Below are positions 34,222 to 41,600 of a stretch of 64,000 nucleotides of DNA, in pieces. Source of the stretch: Deinococcus indicus (GTDB lineage Bacteria; Deinococcota; Deinococci; Deinococcales; Deinococcaceae); NCBI RefSeq assembly GCF_002198095.1, contig NZ_NHMK01000011.1, positions 186,001-250,000 on the forward strand, written 5' to 3'. Each line of letters opens with the position of its first letter. The first letter of the stretch is position 1. The notes beneath the pieces are model-generated. The model was not told the DNA's origin. It did not search any database and saw only the letters and a list, made by a program, of their open reading frames with translations. A program made the position numbers and the translations under genes.

Positions 34222-34508
34222 TTCGCCCTCTTGGTTTTCGCCCAGCGGTCGCCGGCTTTCTCTACGACCTGGCCGCAGCGGTTGCAGGTGAGGATGGTGC
34301 CGGGGTCGGTGTGGTAGCGCGGCGCGACGCGGCCGTCCACGTTGATCGTCTGTCCGCACAGGGTCCGGCGGGCGCCCGGCTTGCGCAGGTGCACGGTGGC
34401 CGTCTTGACGCTGACGTACTGCGCGGGGTGACCCAGCAGGTAGCGCTCGCCCAGGGCACGCTCCGCGCTGGTGGCGGTCACGCCGGTCATGGTTTCCAGC
34501 AGCGTCAT
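34218..34508 (-). CDS. Small zinc-ribbon-like phage protein
   Basis: The 96-aa protein has L-C-G-Q-T-I and C-N-R-C-G about 30 residues apart after a V-H-L-R-K-P-G-A-R-R segment. This layout is found in small phage and actinobacterial zinc-binding proteins of unknown role. It overlaps both neighbours by 4 nt. Confidence 0.66.
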   Translation of the reverse strand: MTLLETMTGVTATSAERALGERYLLGHPAQYVSVKTATVHLRKPGARRTLCGQTINVDGRVAPRYHTDPGTILTCNRCGQVVEKAGDRWAKTKRAK

Positions 34509-34894
34509 GCGCCCACCAGCCGGATGTTGACGCGCACCTGGCGGCGCTCGCGCAGGGCGTCGGTGTGGCCGTTGCGGATGCGGGCGGCGAGGTCCTGGGT
34601 CGCGGCGAGGTCGCTCAGCAGTTCCGCCTGTTCCAGGTGCAGGCGGGCCGCGCGCAGCGCCTCGAACGTGATGCCGCTGCCTTCGCGGACGATGCGGCGG
34701 TGCACGTCGGCGCGGTCGCGGAGTTCCTGTGCGGTGTAGTCGCTGTCGTGGACGGCGCTGACGCGGCTCAGGCGGCGGGTCAGGATGTTGCAGTCACGCA
34801 TGGGCACGGGAGTGGGGGCCTGGGCGCGGCTGACGGCGGCGGCGGCGATCAGCGAGAACAGCAGGGCAGCGGCGGCGATCTGGAGGATCAGCAT
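34505..34894 (-). CDS. Membrane-anchored or exported helical phage protein
   Basis: The 129-aa protein starts with a hydrophobic segment (about residues 2-24) followed by a charged helical domain with coiled-coil character. It pairs with the next 47-aa membrane gene by overlap. It could be spanin-like, but position in the early region argues for an envelope or exclusion function. Not recognised. Confidence 0.62.
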   Translation of the reverse strand: MLILQIAAAALLFSLIAAAAVSRAQAPTPVPMRDCNILTRRLSRVSAVHDSDYTAQELRDRADVHRRIVREGSGITFEALRAARLHLEQAELLSDLAATQDLAARIRNGHTDALRERRQVRVNIRLVGA

Positions 34895-35031
34895 GATTCG
34901 TTCTCCTTTTCCTTGGCGGCCTGCGCCGCCTCTTCGAGTCGGGTGTGGTGGCCGCTGACGGCGCAGCAGGACCACAGGAACAGCAGGGCGGGGATGGCCA
35001 GCACTCCGTAGACCAGCAGCGCCGTGCGCAT
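34888..35031 (-). CDS. 47-aa single-span membrane protein
   Basis: This short ORF has a hydrophobic segment of about 20 residues (L-L-V-Y-G-V-L-A-I-P-A-L-L-F-L-W) followed by a C-C pair and a charged tail rich in E and K. Its ATG overlaps the upstream stop (TGATG) and its end overlaps the next start, so it fits the coupled gene chain. AAGG-type ribosome sites for the next gene lie inside it. Confidence 0.58.
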   Translation of the reverse strand: MRTALLVYGVLAIPALLFLWSCCAVSGHHTRLEEAAQAAKEKENESC

Positions 35032-35450
35032 CAGGCCAGCAATCCGGAGCCGATGGCGGCGGCGAGATCCTTGTCTTTGATCAGGTCTTCGAGGCGGGCG
35101 ACGATGTGCAGGCCGCCCTGGACGCGCAGGCCCTCACGGGTGCGGCGCAGCAGGTCGTACTGGGCGCGGTTGGCGCGGATCATGCCGTCGATCGCTTCCA
35201 GTCGCTCGACCGTGGCCGTGTACTTGGCGTCGTCTTCGCAGGCGATGACCAGGGCGGCGGCGCGGTCCTCAGCGTTGGTGTAGCCGCCTTCCTTGCTGAT
35301 GCGGATGCGGTGGCGGGCCTTCATGCCGTCCAGCTCGCGGGTCCTCTTGGCCTTGTCGCTCTTCAGGCCGTTGTGGGTGCGGTCCAGGGCTTCGAGCTGG
35401 GCGGGAATGTCCAGCAGCTGGCGCAGGTCATCAGCGGTCGGTTTCATCAC
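35031..35450 (-). CDS. Coiled-coil phage early protein
   Basis: This 139-aa, highly charged protein has a long coiled-coil-like region (L-E-A-L-D-R-T-H-N-G-L-K-S-D-K-A-K-R-T-R). Its end is helical. It overlaps the upstream gene by 20 nt. Function unknown. Mu-type phages encode a Gam-like end-binding protein in this area, but no Gam signature is seen. Confidence 0.6.
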   Translation of the reverse strand: MMKPTADDLRQLLDIPAQLEALDRTHNGLKSDKAKRTRELDGMKARHRIRISKEGGYTNAEDRAAALVIACEDDAKYTATVERLEAIDGMIRANRAQYDLLRRTREGLRVQGGLHIVARLEDLIKDKDLAAAIGSGLLA

Positions 35451-35778
35451 GTACCTCCAGGGCGGGGGAGAGGGCGAGCAACGCGGACAGTTCGTTGTGC
35501 AGAGCGCGCAGGACGCTCAGGTCACCGGGGGTGTAGTGGGGCGTGGCGGGGCGCGGGTGCTGCTGGTGGGCGACCAGTTGGCCGCTCTTGGCCAGGTCCC
35601 GCAGCAGCACGGCCAGCCGTCCAGGCACGGCGTTGGGGTACTCACGTTGCAGGTCTGTGGCCGTGACGGTGCCGTGCGTCAGGACGTGCGCCAGGGCGTA
35701 GGTGGCGATAGGGGAGGTGAGGAGCGCCGCGCCGCGTTCGGCGGGCGTCTCACCTCCCTGGTAGCGGTAGTGCGCCAT
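35431..35778 (-). CDS. Winged-helix-like phage early protein
   Basis: The 115-aa protein has helix-turn-helix character (L-T-H-G-T-V-T-A-T-D-L-Q-R-E-Y-P-N-A-V-P) then a recognition helix (L-A-V-L-L-R-D-L-A-K-S-G-Q-L). Likely a DNA-binding regulator. ATG 35778. Confidence 0.62.
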   Translation of the reverse strand: MAHYRYQGGETPAERGAALLTSPIATYALAHVLTHGTVTATDLQREYPNAVPGRLAVLLRDLAKSGQLVAHQQHPRPATPHYTPGDLSVLRALHNELSALLALSPALEVRDETDR

Positions 35779-35803
35779 GGTCAGGACCCGTCCAGAGCGG
35801 CGT

Positions 35804-36235
35804 TCATGCGCCGTCCGCCAGCAGGTCGTCCGCGCTCATGCCCATGCGGGTGTCGAGGTCGGTCAGCTCCTCGCACAGCAGCCAGCGCTGCACCTGCCCA
35901 TAGCAGCCTTCGTGCAGCTGGATGCGGGCGCGGGTCTGGATGACGCGGTAAGTGCGCATGGTGCCCATGCCGTGACCGGGGCGCATCTCTTCCAGTTCGA
36001 AGGTGCTGTCTTCGACCAGCCACGTCACGTCGTAGAGCAGGACGATGGCGGCCTTGTCCGGCCAGCGTCCCTCCGGTGTTTCCAGGCAGATGTACGTGCT
36101 GGCGTCCTTGGCTGCCGGGATCTTCGCTTCCCGGCCGTCCGGCATCCGCACCTTGGCGAACCGCTGGCTGTTCCCTCCGTCCCCGCTGGCGCGGCGGCGC
36201 TTCCCGGTGGCGGTCAGCTTGTCGGGCCGGGTCAC
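35804..36235 (-). CDS. Phage early protein, unknown function
   Basis: The 143-aa protein begins with a basic tail (G-K-R-R-R-A-S-G) and has a beta-rich core (A-A-I-V-L-L-Y-D-V-T-W-L-V). It overlaps the ATPase gene by 4 nt, so it is the third gene after the transposase pair. No family recognised. Confidence 0.6.
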   Translation of the reverse strand: MTRPDKLTATGKRRRASGDGGNSQRFAKVRMPDGREAKIPAAKDASTYICLETPEGRWPDKAAIVLLYDVTWLVEDSTFELEEMRPGHGMGTMRTYRVIQTRARIQLHEGCYGQVQRWLLCEELTDLDTRMGMSADDLLADGA

Positions 36236-37020
36236 GCCAGCACCTCGTCCTTAACTCTGCGCACGTGGTCCGGCGTGAGGTCTGCGCGGGTCAAGCCGGG
36301 CATGCTCTTCAGGCCCTCGTCCAGGTGTTCCAGCAGGACTACGACGCTGCGCATGATTCCGCCGGTCGCATCGTGCACGACCCGCAGCGTCTGGCCGCTG
36401 TACCCGTGCGGCTTGTACAGGCTCAGCAGGTCTGCTGCGGGAATGGGCAGGGGGTTGGCGCGGACCCACACGCGGCCCTTGATGTCACTGTGCCGGTCGA
36501 TGACCCGTTCCAGGTGCGGGTGCCCGAACAGCACGAAGGTCACGCTGGACTGATCGGCGATGTACTTCAGCATGTCCAGCGCCTTGTAGTCGAGGCGGTG
36601 CGCTTCGTCCAGCAGCACGGTGCGCGGGTGATCACGCAGGTGCGCGATCAGCACGCTGGTGCGCACGCGCCACGCCTCACCCGCATCGATGCTCAGGACC
36701 TCGCACAGCCGCCCCACGATCTCGCGGGCGTTGAATTCGGGCGGCACCTCCAGCAGCACGGCGCGGGGGTTGGTCGCCCCGTACAGCTTGCAGCTGGTGC
36801 TCTTCCCGATGCCCTGCTGCCCGGCAACCAGGCAGAAGGGGCTCTTGCGTTTCACGGCGTAGTTGATGCGGTTCAGGATGTGCAGCACAGCCGGAGTGCT
36901 CATGACCGCAGGCGTGGCGGGCAGGTCCGCCGCGAGGGCCGGAGCCAGGGTGACAGCAGGCTCGCTCAGGACCTGAGTCATGATCGGGTTAGGGGCGGCA
37001 GTGGTGGTCGTGTCCGTCAT
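36232..37020 (-). CDS. MuB-like AAA ATPase, transposition target-capture protein
   Basis: The 262-aa protein has Walker A A-G-Q-Q-G-I-G-K-S-T (about residues 66-75) and Walker B T-V-L-L-D-E-A-H (about 134-141), followed by a G-H-P-H-L-E-R sensor region. This AAA/TniB-like ATPase follows the transposase with a 4-nt overlap, as in Mu A-B. It would bind target DNA, activate the transposase and give target immunity. It lacks an obvious N-terminal HTH of the Mu B type. Confidence 0.9.
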   Translation of the reverse strand: MTDTTTTAAPNPIMTQVLSEPAVTLAPALAADLPATPAVMSTPAVLHILNRINYAVKRKSPFCLVAGQQGIGKSTSCKLYGATNPRAVLLEVPPEFNAREIVGRLCEVLSIDAGEAWRVRTSVLIAHLRDHPRTVLLDEAHRLDYKALDMLKYIADQSSVTFVLFGHPHLERVIDRHSDIKGRVWVRANPLPIPAADLLSLYKPHGYSGQTLRVVHDATGGIMRSVVVLLEHLDEGLKSMPGLTRADLTPDHVRRVKDEVLA

Positions 37021-39167
37021 TCGTTCTCCTCTTTGATCTGTTGCAGCAGGGCGTCCAGGTCGTCTACGGGGGCCAGGAACGCCTTCCCGAAGTCACCCAG
37101 GTCCGGCTTGACGGGCTCCGGGTTGATGGCCGCGCGGGCGGCGGGCAGGACTGGCGTGACGGCCTGCACCGGCAGTTCCCGGCTCAGCTGTGCCGTGACC
37201 ATCAGGGCGGGGTCGGAGTACTCGGCAGCCAGGGCGTCCGCGTCACGCAGCGCGGCCTGTTTGACGGCCTTCTGCGCGCGGCGTTCGTCACCAGCAGCGA
37301 CGCTGGCTGCGATGGTGGGAGCGGGGATCGCGTTGCCCAGCATTTCCAGACGGCCGGTGCGGGTGTCCTCCCAGGCGATCGCACGGCGGTCGTCACCCAG
37401 TGCGAACTGGTCTTCCAGCACTAGGACGTACAGGTCGCGGTACTGGGCGAGGCGTCCGCCAGGGATGGTCCAGGCCGTGTTGGCGACGCTGACCGTGCCG
37501 TCCGGGCGGACCTTGCGGCGGGTACGGCGGGCGAACAGCAGCAGCAGTTCCCCCGCGTCGAACTCCAGCAGCGTGCTGCCGGGCGCGCTCTGCTGGAAGT
37601 GCTCCAGCCGGGTCAGCCCGTCGACGCGCTTCTGGTGGTACTCCACGATCAGCCACGCCAGCACACTCTGCTGGTACTCCTGAATGGTCTGAAGGCGGTG
37701 CTGCGGGCCGGGGTCACGTCCGCCGTTGATCCAGCGCTCCGTGGCGGTACGCAGCTTCCGCAGTTCCTCGCTGCTGCGGTCTGCGGCGTTCTGACCGACG
37801 TACCCGACCATGGCCCGTTCCAGCTGGTGGAGCGTGCCGAAGAATCGTTCGATCGCCCCACGGGTGTGCGAGACACGCGGGATGCTGTGCACCAGATCGA
37901 TGCCCAGCCCGGCGGCGATCCGGTGGAAGTGCTCGCTGCTGTAGGTTTTCCCGTTGTCGATGTACAGGCGGCGCGGGAGTCCGAACAGCGGGTACTGCGC
38001 AGCCAGCGGCCCGGACTTGCGCAGCAGCGACCGCATCAGCACCAAGTCCGCCTGCGTCTGGTCTTCGCTCTCGCTGAACGCGATGCCCATGATGCAGCCG
38101 CTGTACACGTCGATTACGGCCTGGACGCGGGGCCGGTAGATGCGGCCGGTCTCCGGGTTCACGACCTCCACGTCGCAGCGGGTCATGTCCAGCTGCCACA
38201 TGTCGTTGGCGTGATTGGCGATGACCTGCCCGGTGTAGCTGCGCAAGAATTCCTTCCTGTCATCGGCGTTGGCGAACAGTAGCCGCAGGGTGGGGTGTTC
38301 CAGCATCATCTTCTTCACGCGACCCACCGTCGCGGCAGTCACCGTGATTTCCCGCCCGTTCCCCCGAGGCAGGGTCATGGCGTCCGGGACAGCCCGGACC
38401 AGGGTGCGGTGGATGAACGCCGTGCTGGTCGTGGGTGGATTGCTGACCAGCGCGGATACGACCAATTGCAGGGTTTCAAGGGGGATGCGGAAGCTGCCCG
38501 CATCGGCACGCCTGTGCCGCTTCAGGCCGTCCAGTCCCCCACGCTCTACACGTTCCACCTCCCGCCGGATGGTGCGGGTGCTCACGCCCCGCGCCTGTGC
38601 CAGCTGATCGATTGCGTCCGATCGGGTCTTCGAACCGGCGGGTGTGCTCAGGACTGGCAGCAGTTCCCGGTGCCGGTCCAGTACGTCCACGGTGCTGACG
38701 CGGTAATGCCCGGACGGCTGATTGGCTGGGTACTCCAGCAACACCAGCGCCGGGTCCATCTGAATATGCAGCCCGTGCATATGCGATTCACGCTCCATCA
38801 CGATCTGTGATGGCGCGTGCTCTATGGGTTCCGGCGCAGATGTGTCAGCGGAGACCGGCTCAGACGACGTTAACGCGAGTTGATGGGGCGTGCTCCTCGT
38901 GATGGTGCGTGGTGATGGAGCGTGGGAGCACGCCCCATCACCCTCAAATTGATGGAGCGTGCCCTGGGGAAGCTCCCAGCCCAGAGTGGCGGGGTCATAG
39001 AAGGCCGTCTTGGTTGCGCCTGTGTCATGCCGCTGGATCACGTCCTCACGGAACGCGGGCGTGCCGGCCTTCCTGAGATTCGCCAGCTGCCGCTCGATGG
39101 TGGGTTTCGATTTCCCGAAGACCCGCATCAACTCCGTAAGGTTCAACAGCATGCCGCGCTGACTCAT
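37017..39167 (-). CDS. DDE transposase (MuA-like)
   Basis: This transposase of about 716 aa has an N-terminal HTH (L-M-R-V-F-G-K-S-K-P-T-I), a second HTH (A-Q-A-R-G-V-S-T-R-T-I-R-R) and an RNase H-like core. The DDE triad reads D327 (W-Q-L-D-M-T), D404 (Y-I-D-N-G-K) and E440 (A-I-E-R-F-F-G). A Mu-transposase C-terminal beta-barrel and a C-terminal helix follow. ATG 39167 overlaps the previous stop (ATGA); ATG 39176 is an alternative. The linker between the HTH parts (about residues 70-135) is encoded by a striking DNA repeat array. Confidence 0.95.
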   Translation of the reverse strand: MSQRGMLLNLTELMRVFGKSKPTIERQLANLRKAGTPAFREDVIQRHDTGATKTAFYDPATLGWELPQGTLHQFEGDGACSHAPSPRTITRSTPHQLALTSSEPVSADTSAPEPIEHAPSQIVMERESHMHGLHIQMDPALVLLEYPANQPSGHYRVSTVDVLDRHRELLPVLSTPAGSKTRSDAIDQLAQARGVSTRTIRREVERVERGGLDGLKRHRRADAGSFRIPLETLQLVVSALVSNPPTTSTAFIHRTLVRAVPDAMTLPRGNGREITVTAATVGRVKKMMLEHPTLRLLFANADDRKEFLRSYTGQVIANHANDMWQLDMTRCDVEVVNPETGRIYRPRVQAVIDVYSGCIMGIAFSESEDQTQADLVLMRSLLRKSGPLAAQYPLFGLPRRLYIDNGKTYSSEHFHRIAAGLGIDLVHSIPRVSHTRGAIERFFGTLHQLERAMVGYVGQNAADRSSEELRKLRTATERWINGGRDPGPQHRLQTIQEYQQSVLAWLIVEYHQKRVDGLTRLEHFQQSAPGSTLLEFDAGELLLLFARRTRRKVRPDGTVSVANTAWTIPGGRLAQYRDLYVLVLEDQFALGDDRRAIAWEDTRTGRLEMLGNAIPAPTIAASVAAGDERRAQKAVKQAALRDADALAAEYSDPALMVTAQLSRELPVQAVTPVLPAARAAINPEPVKPDLGDFGKAFLAPVDDLDALLQQIKEENE
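38764..38961. repeat. Array of seven TGATGGNGCGTG sites inside the transposase gene
   Basis: The 12-mer TGATGGNGCGTG occurs on the plus strand at 38808, 38881, 38900, 38913 and 38950 (start positions) and inverted at 38789 and 38929. The perfect palindrome ATATGCA-gcccg-TGCATAT (38764-38782) lies beside them. The copies fall in different reading frames of the transposase gene, so they are DNA-level, not protein, repeats. They lie 1.3-1.5 kb from the phage left end, about where Mu carries its transposition enhancer and operators. Confidence 0.8.
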
Positions 39168-39436
39168 GTGGGGCATCCCTGACCTACCCCCTGCCCCACA
39201 GCGGCGTTAGCACCTCCACTTTTCTCCGCAACGGCGGAATCGATCTCGAAAAAAATAGGCTTCACCCGGAGCGCCTTCGACAGTTTCTGCACTGTCGTAT
39301 GCCCCAGGCGTCGCCCTCGACTGCCACGGATTAAAGCGTTGATGTGCTGCACGGATAAGCCTGCGCGCTCAGCCAGGTCCGTCTGGGTTCTGATGCCCAG
39401 CTCCTGCATCCTCTGTTCGATTCTTGGTCCTAACAT
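39164..39436 (-). CDS. Cro/Ner-like HTH repressor (XRE family)
   Basis: The 90-aa protein has an XRE-type HTH (T-Q-T-D-L-A-E-R-A-G-L-S-V-Q-H-I-N-A-L-I-R-G), then R-L-G-H-T-T-V-Q-K-L-S-K-A-L and a short tail. It is the first gene of the early operon, divergent from the repressor and separated from it by the 43-bp operator. It probably turns down early transcription like Ner in Mu. Confidence 0.88.
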   Translation of the reverse strand: MLGPRIEQRMQELGIRTQTDLAERAGLSVQHINALIRGSRGRRLGHTTVQKLSKALRVKPIFFEIDSAVAEKSGGANAAVGQGVGQGCPT

Positions 39437-39445
39437 GCCACCTCC

Positions 39446-39488
39446 TTTTCCTCAGATGTGGAAATTTTAGTTCCGCAACTGAGGAAAA
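39446..39488. promoter_or_regulatory. 43-bp operator palindrome between repressor and Cro-like gene
   Basis: The arm TTTTCCTCAGATGTGGAA (39446-39463) and its near-complement TTCCGCAACTGAGGAAAA (39471-39488) match at 16 of 18 positions around a 7-nt centre. It covers the divergent promoter region. TAAGCT for the repressor gene lies at 39494-39499. It is the probable binding site for the repressor and the Cro-like protein. Confidence 0.82.
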
Positions 39489-39506
39489 TCAAGTAAGCTC
39501 TCTGGC

Positions 39507-40214
39507 ATGGCAGTGAAGCCGCAGTCACAAACTCCAACCACCAAGACGGCCATTCGCCGTCAGAGAGGCCCACTCAACGCGCTAGTGGCCAACCGCATGC
39601 AGCAACTGAATCTCCCAAACGTCACTGCCTTCGCCGAATACGCAGGAATCAGTGAAAGCGTCATGTACGACATGCTCAACGGCAGAGTCGTCAACGGCGT
39701 CCTGATCATGCCCAAATGGCAGAGCCTCACCAAACTCGCCCAGGCGCTCAACAAGCCGACCCACGAAATCCTCTACCTCCTCGACCCTGAAGCCTACGGC
39801 GCAGGCACCGTCATCGGCGTCCAGCAAGTCCCCGTCTACATCGCCGGCAGCGTCGGTGCTGGCCCCGAACAGCTGCACGAGTCAGACGAAGTCGTCTACG
39901 TTGAAAAGCAGTTCGCTGACGGCCGCGACCTCGTCGCATTCCACGTGCGCGGAGACAGCATGGCCGGCGGACGTCACCCCATCTACAACGGGGACATCGT
40001 CATCGTCGACCGCCAGGTCGCCGGCGAAATCAACTTCCCAGTTGTGGCCCGCCTGCGCAACGACGGATACGTCGTCAAGCGCCTGCGCCCCGGCGGCATC
40101 CTCGACAGTACCAACCCGGAATACGACGATCCACACCAATCGATCATTGAGCCTGCGCGAGTCGATCACGTGACTGGCCGCGTCGTCCGAGTGATCGGGA
40201 ACATGCTGAGCTGA
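39507..40214 (+). CDS. LexA/CI-type phage repressor with S24 self-cleavage domain
   Basis: The 235-aa protein has an N-terminal HTH (about residues 38-60, F-A-E-Y-A-G-I-S-E-S-V-M-Y-D-M-L) and a C-terminal S24 peptidase domain. The catalytic Ser is in R-G-D-S-M-A-G-G and the Lys in V-V-K-R-L-R. A plausible cleavage bond is A-G in Y-I-A-G-S-V. TAAGCT lies 7 nt before ATG, so the message is leaderless and runs in the lysogen. DNA damage would induce the phage through cleavage, of interest in a radiation-resistant host. GC-rich and distinct from Mu c. Confidence 0.92.
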   Translation: MAVKPQSQTPTTKTAIRRQRGPLNALVANRMQQLNLPNVTAFAEYAGISESVMYDMLNGRVVNGVLIMPKWQSLTKLAQALNKPTHEILYLLDPEAYGAGTVIGVQQVPVYIAGSVGAGPEQLHESDEVVYVEKQFADGRDLVAFHVRGDSMAGGRHPIYNGDIVIVDRQVAGEINFPVVARLRNDGYVVKRLRPGGILDSTNPEYDDPHQSIIEPARVDHVTGRVVRVIGNMLS

Positions 40215-40235
40215 CCGCCACCCTCACTGCCAATC

Positions 40236-40266
40236 GAAAGGACCCTCACCAGGTGGGGGTCCTTTC
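40236..40266 (+). terminator. Terminator hairpin of the repressor gene
   Basis: A 10-bp stem GAAAGGACCC/GGGTCCTTTC with an 11-nt loop lies 21 nt past the repressor stop, just before the phage left end. No T-run. Confidence 0.7.
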
Positions 40267-40268
40267 CG

Positions 40269-40292
40269 TTGACACGTAATTCTTTTTATGAC
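40269..40292 (+). repeat. Phage left end inverted-repeat copy
   Basis: The sequence TTGACA(18 nt...)TGAC matches the complement of 5548-5571 in length, the TTGACA start, the TAATT core and the TGAC end. It marks the approximate left end of the phage. Confidence 0.6.
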
Positions 40293-40526
40293 CTCGACAG
40301 GAACCCGAATCACTCAATTCCACCAGCAGCGAGGTTGACCGGAATGGATCAGAGAGGGGAGAGCGTCCAGCACGATGTCTGCCTGAAGATGTTCCGGTGT
40401 GTACCGGGTGGTTCCACTTGTTCCATTGACAAAGAGCACTGTTGAGGGATGGACAGAGAGCAGAGATAACCACATTTTTCTGCTGGGCTGGGCTGTGCGG
40501 TCTTCCTGAACTCTGTACCGAATTCA
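40293..40526. other. Gene-free stretch between phage end and fabH
   Basis: Part of the 348-bp gap after the repressor. This part shows no convincing ORF or RNA. TTGACA at about 40425 could be a -35 box but no good -10 follows. It is presumably the original tig-fabH intergenic DNA plus undetermined phage end. Confidence 0.5.
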
Positions 40527-40562
40527 TTGAACGGGCGTTCAAAGAATGTTAGCGTGCGGGCC
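40527..40562 (+). promoter_or_regulatory. Leaderless promoter and palindromic operator of fabH
   Basis: TTGAAC (40527-40532), a 17-nt spacer and TAGCGT (40550-40555) end 7 nt before ATG, so transcription should start at the start codon. The -35 region is part of the palindrome TTGAAC-GGGC-GTTCAA (40527-40542), a likely operator for a fatty-acid-responsive regulator. Confidence 0.7.
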
Positions 40563-41600
40563 ATGAGCGACCCCTCCGCCCGCCCCAGCCTCGGCATCAC
40601 CGCGCTGGGCATGTATGTCCCGGACCGCGTGGTGCCCAACGCGGAATTCGAGGCCCGCATCGACACCAACGCCGACTGGATCGAATCGCGCACCGGCATC
40701 CGCGAACGCCGCTTCGCGACGCCCGAGCAGTTCACCTCGGACCTGGGCGTGCTGGCCGTGCGCAACATGCTGGAACGCGACCCGCAGGCCCTCCAGGGGG
40801 TGGACGCCATCATCTGCGCCACCGTCAGCCCTGACGCGCTGATGCCGTCCACCGCCGCCCTGATCGGCATGCAGGTCGGCCTGGTCGGCGCGGCTGCCTT
40901 CGACCTGAGCACCGCGTGCAGCGGCTTCGTGTACGGACTGAGCGTCGCGCAGGGCCTGATCATGAGCGGCGCGGCCCGCCGGGTGCTCGTCGTGGGCGCC
41001 GAGGCCCTCAGCAAGATCGTGGACCAGGACGACCGCAACACCGCCATCCTGTTCGGGGACGGCGCGGGCGCCGCCGTGGTCGGCCCGGTCCCCGCCGGGT
41101 ACGGCTTCCAGGAATTCGTGATGGGCGCCGACGGGAACGGCGGCTCCAGCCTGTACCTGCGCTGCGTGGCGCCCACCCTGCCCGGCGGCTTCGACATGGG
41201 CGACTCGGTCGGCATGAACGGCCGTGAGGTCTTCAAGTTCGCGGTGCGCGTGCTGGGCGAGAGCGGCGCGCAGGTCCTCGCCAAGAGCGGCCTGACCAGC
41301 GCCGACGTCCACTGGGTCATTCCGCATCAGGCGAACGTGCGGATCATCGAGGCCGCCATGGACCGCTTCGGGCTGCCCATGGAGCGCGCCGTCGTGAACC
41401 TCGACCGCTACGGCAACACCAGTTCCGCGACCGTCCCCATGGCCCTCGACGAGGCCGTGCAGGACGGCCGCGTGCAGGACGGACAGCAGCTGCTGCTGAT
41501 CGCGTTCGGCGGCGGCCTGAGCTGGGTGGCGGGCACCATGAAGTGGTGGGACGGCGCGCCCAGCCTGAAGCCCGCCCAGACCGCCGGGGCGGGCGCATGA
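40563..41600 (+). CDS. fabH: 3-oxoacyl-ACP synthase III
   Basis: The 345-aa protein carries the KAS III triad: C119 (S-T-A-C-S-G-F), H255 (I-P-H-Q-A-N) and N285 (G-N-T-S-S-A-T). It condenses acetyl-CoA or a branched starter with malonyl-ACP, the first step of fatty acid synthesis. ATG 40563 fits the -10 box 7 nt upstream; an in-frame TTG further up lies inside the operator. It is the first gene of a fabH-fabD-dinB-fabG operon with 4-nt overlaps. Confidence 0.96.
   Translation: MSDPSARPSLGITALGMYVPDRVVPNAEFEARIDTNADWIESRTGIRERRFATPEQFTSDLGVLAVRNMLERDPQALQGVDAIICATVSPDALMPSTAALIGMQVGLVGAAAFDLSTACSGFVYGLSVAQGLIMSGAARRVLVVGAEALSKIVDQDDRNTAILFGDGAGAAVVGPVPAGYGFQEFVMGADGNGGSSLYLRCVAPTLPGGFDMGDSVGMNGREVFKFAVRVLGESGAQVLAKSGLTSADVHWVIPHQANVRIIEAAMDRFGLPMERAVVNLDRYGNTSSATVPMALDEAVQDGRVQDGQQLLLIAFGGGLSWVAGTMKWWDGAPSLKPAQTAGAGA

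Larger units (their letters stand above)
5548..40292 (-). mobile_element. Mu-like transposable prophage, siphovirus-type, about 34.7 kb
   Basis: Between tig and fabH lies a full phage gene set, mostly on the minus strand. From the right it runs: repressor, Cro/Ner-like gene, DDE transposase, AAA ATPase, small early genes, terminase, portal, head, tail, tailspike, lysis. Both outer edges carry a 24-nt imperfect inverted repeat (5548-5571 and 40269-40292) beginning TTGACA inside and ending TGAC outside, which suggests transposase-bound ends. The exact cut points and a target duplication could not be fixed by eye. All expected modules are present and no ORF is obviously broken, so it may be inducible. 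Confidence 0.88.

Noticed and set aside
36232..39167. A Tn7/CAST-like element based on the transposase-ATPase pair
   Set aside because: No TnsC/TniQ-type extra genes or Cas genes are present, and a full set of virion genes follows, so this is a phage.
5600..40287. TTGACACGTA(A/T)TTCTTT direct repeats at both ends as attL/attR of a site-specific integration
   Set aside because: Inverted copies further out at the right end and a DDE transposase make transposase-binding sites more likely. The direct copies are explained as internal sites.
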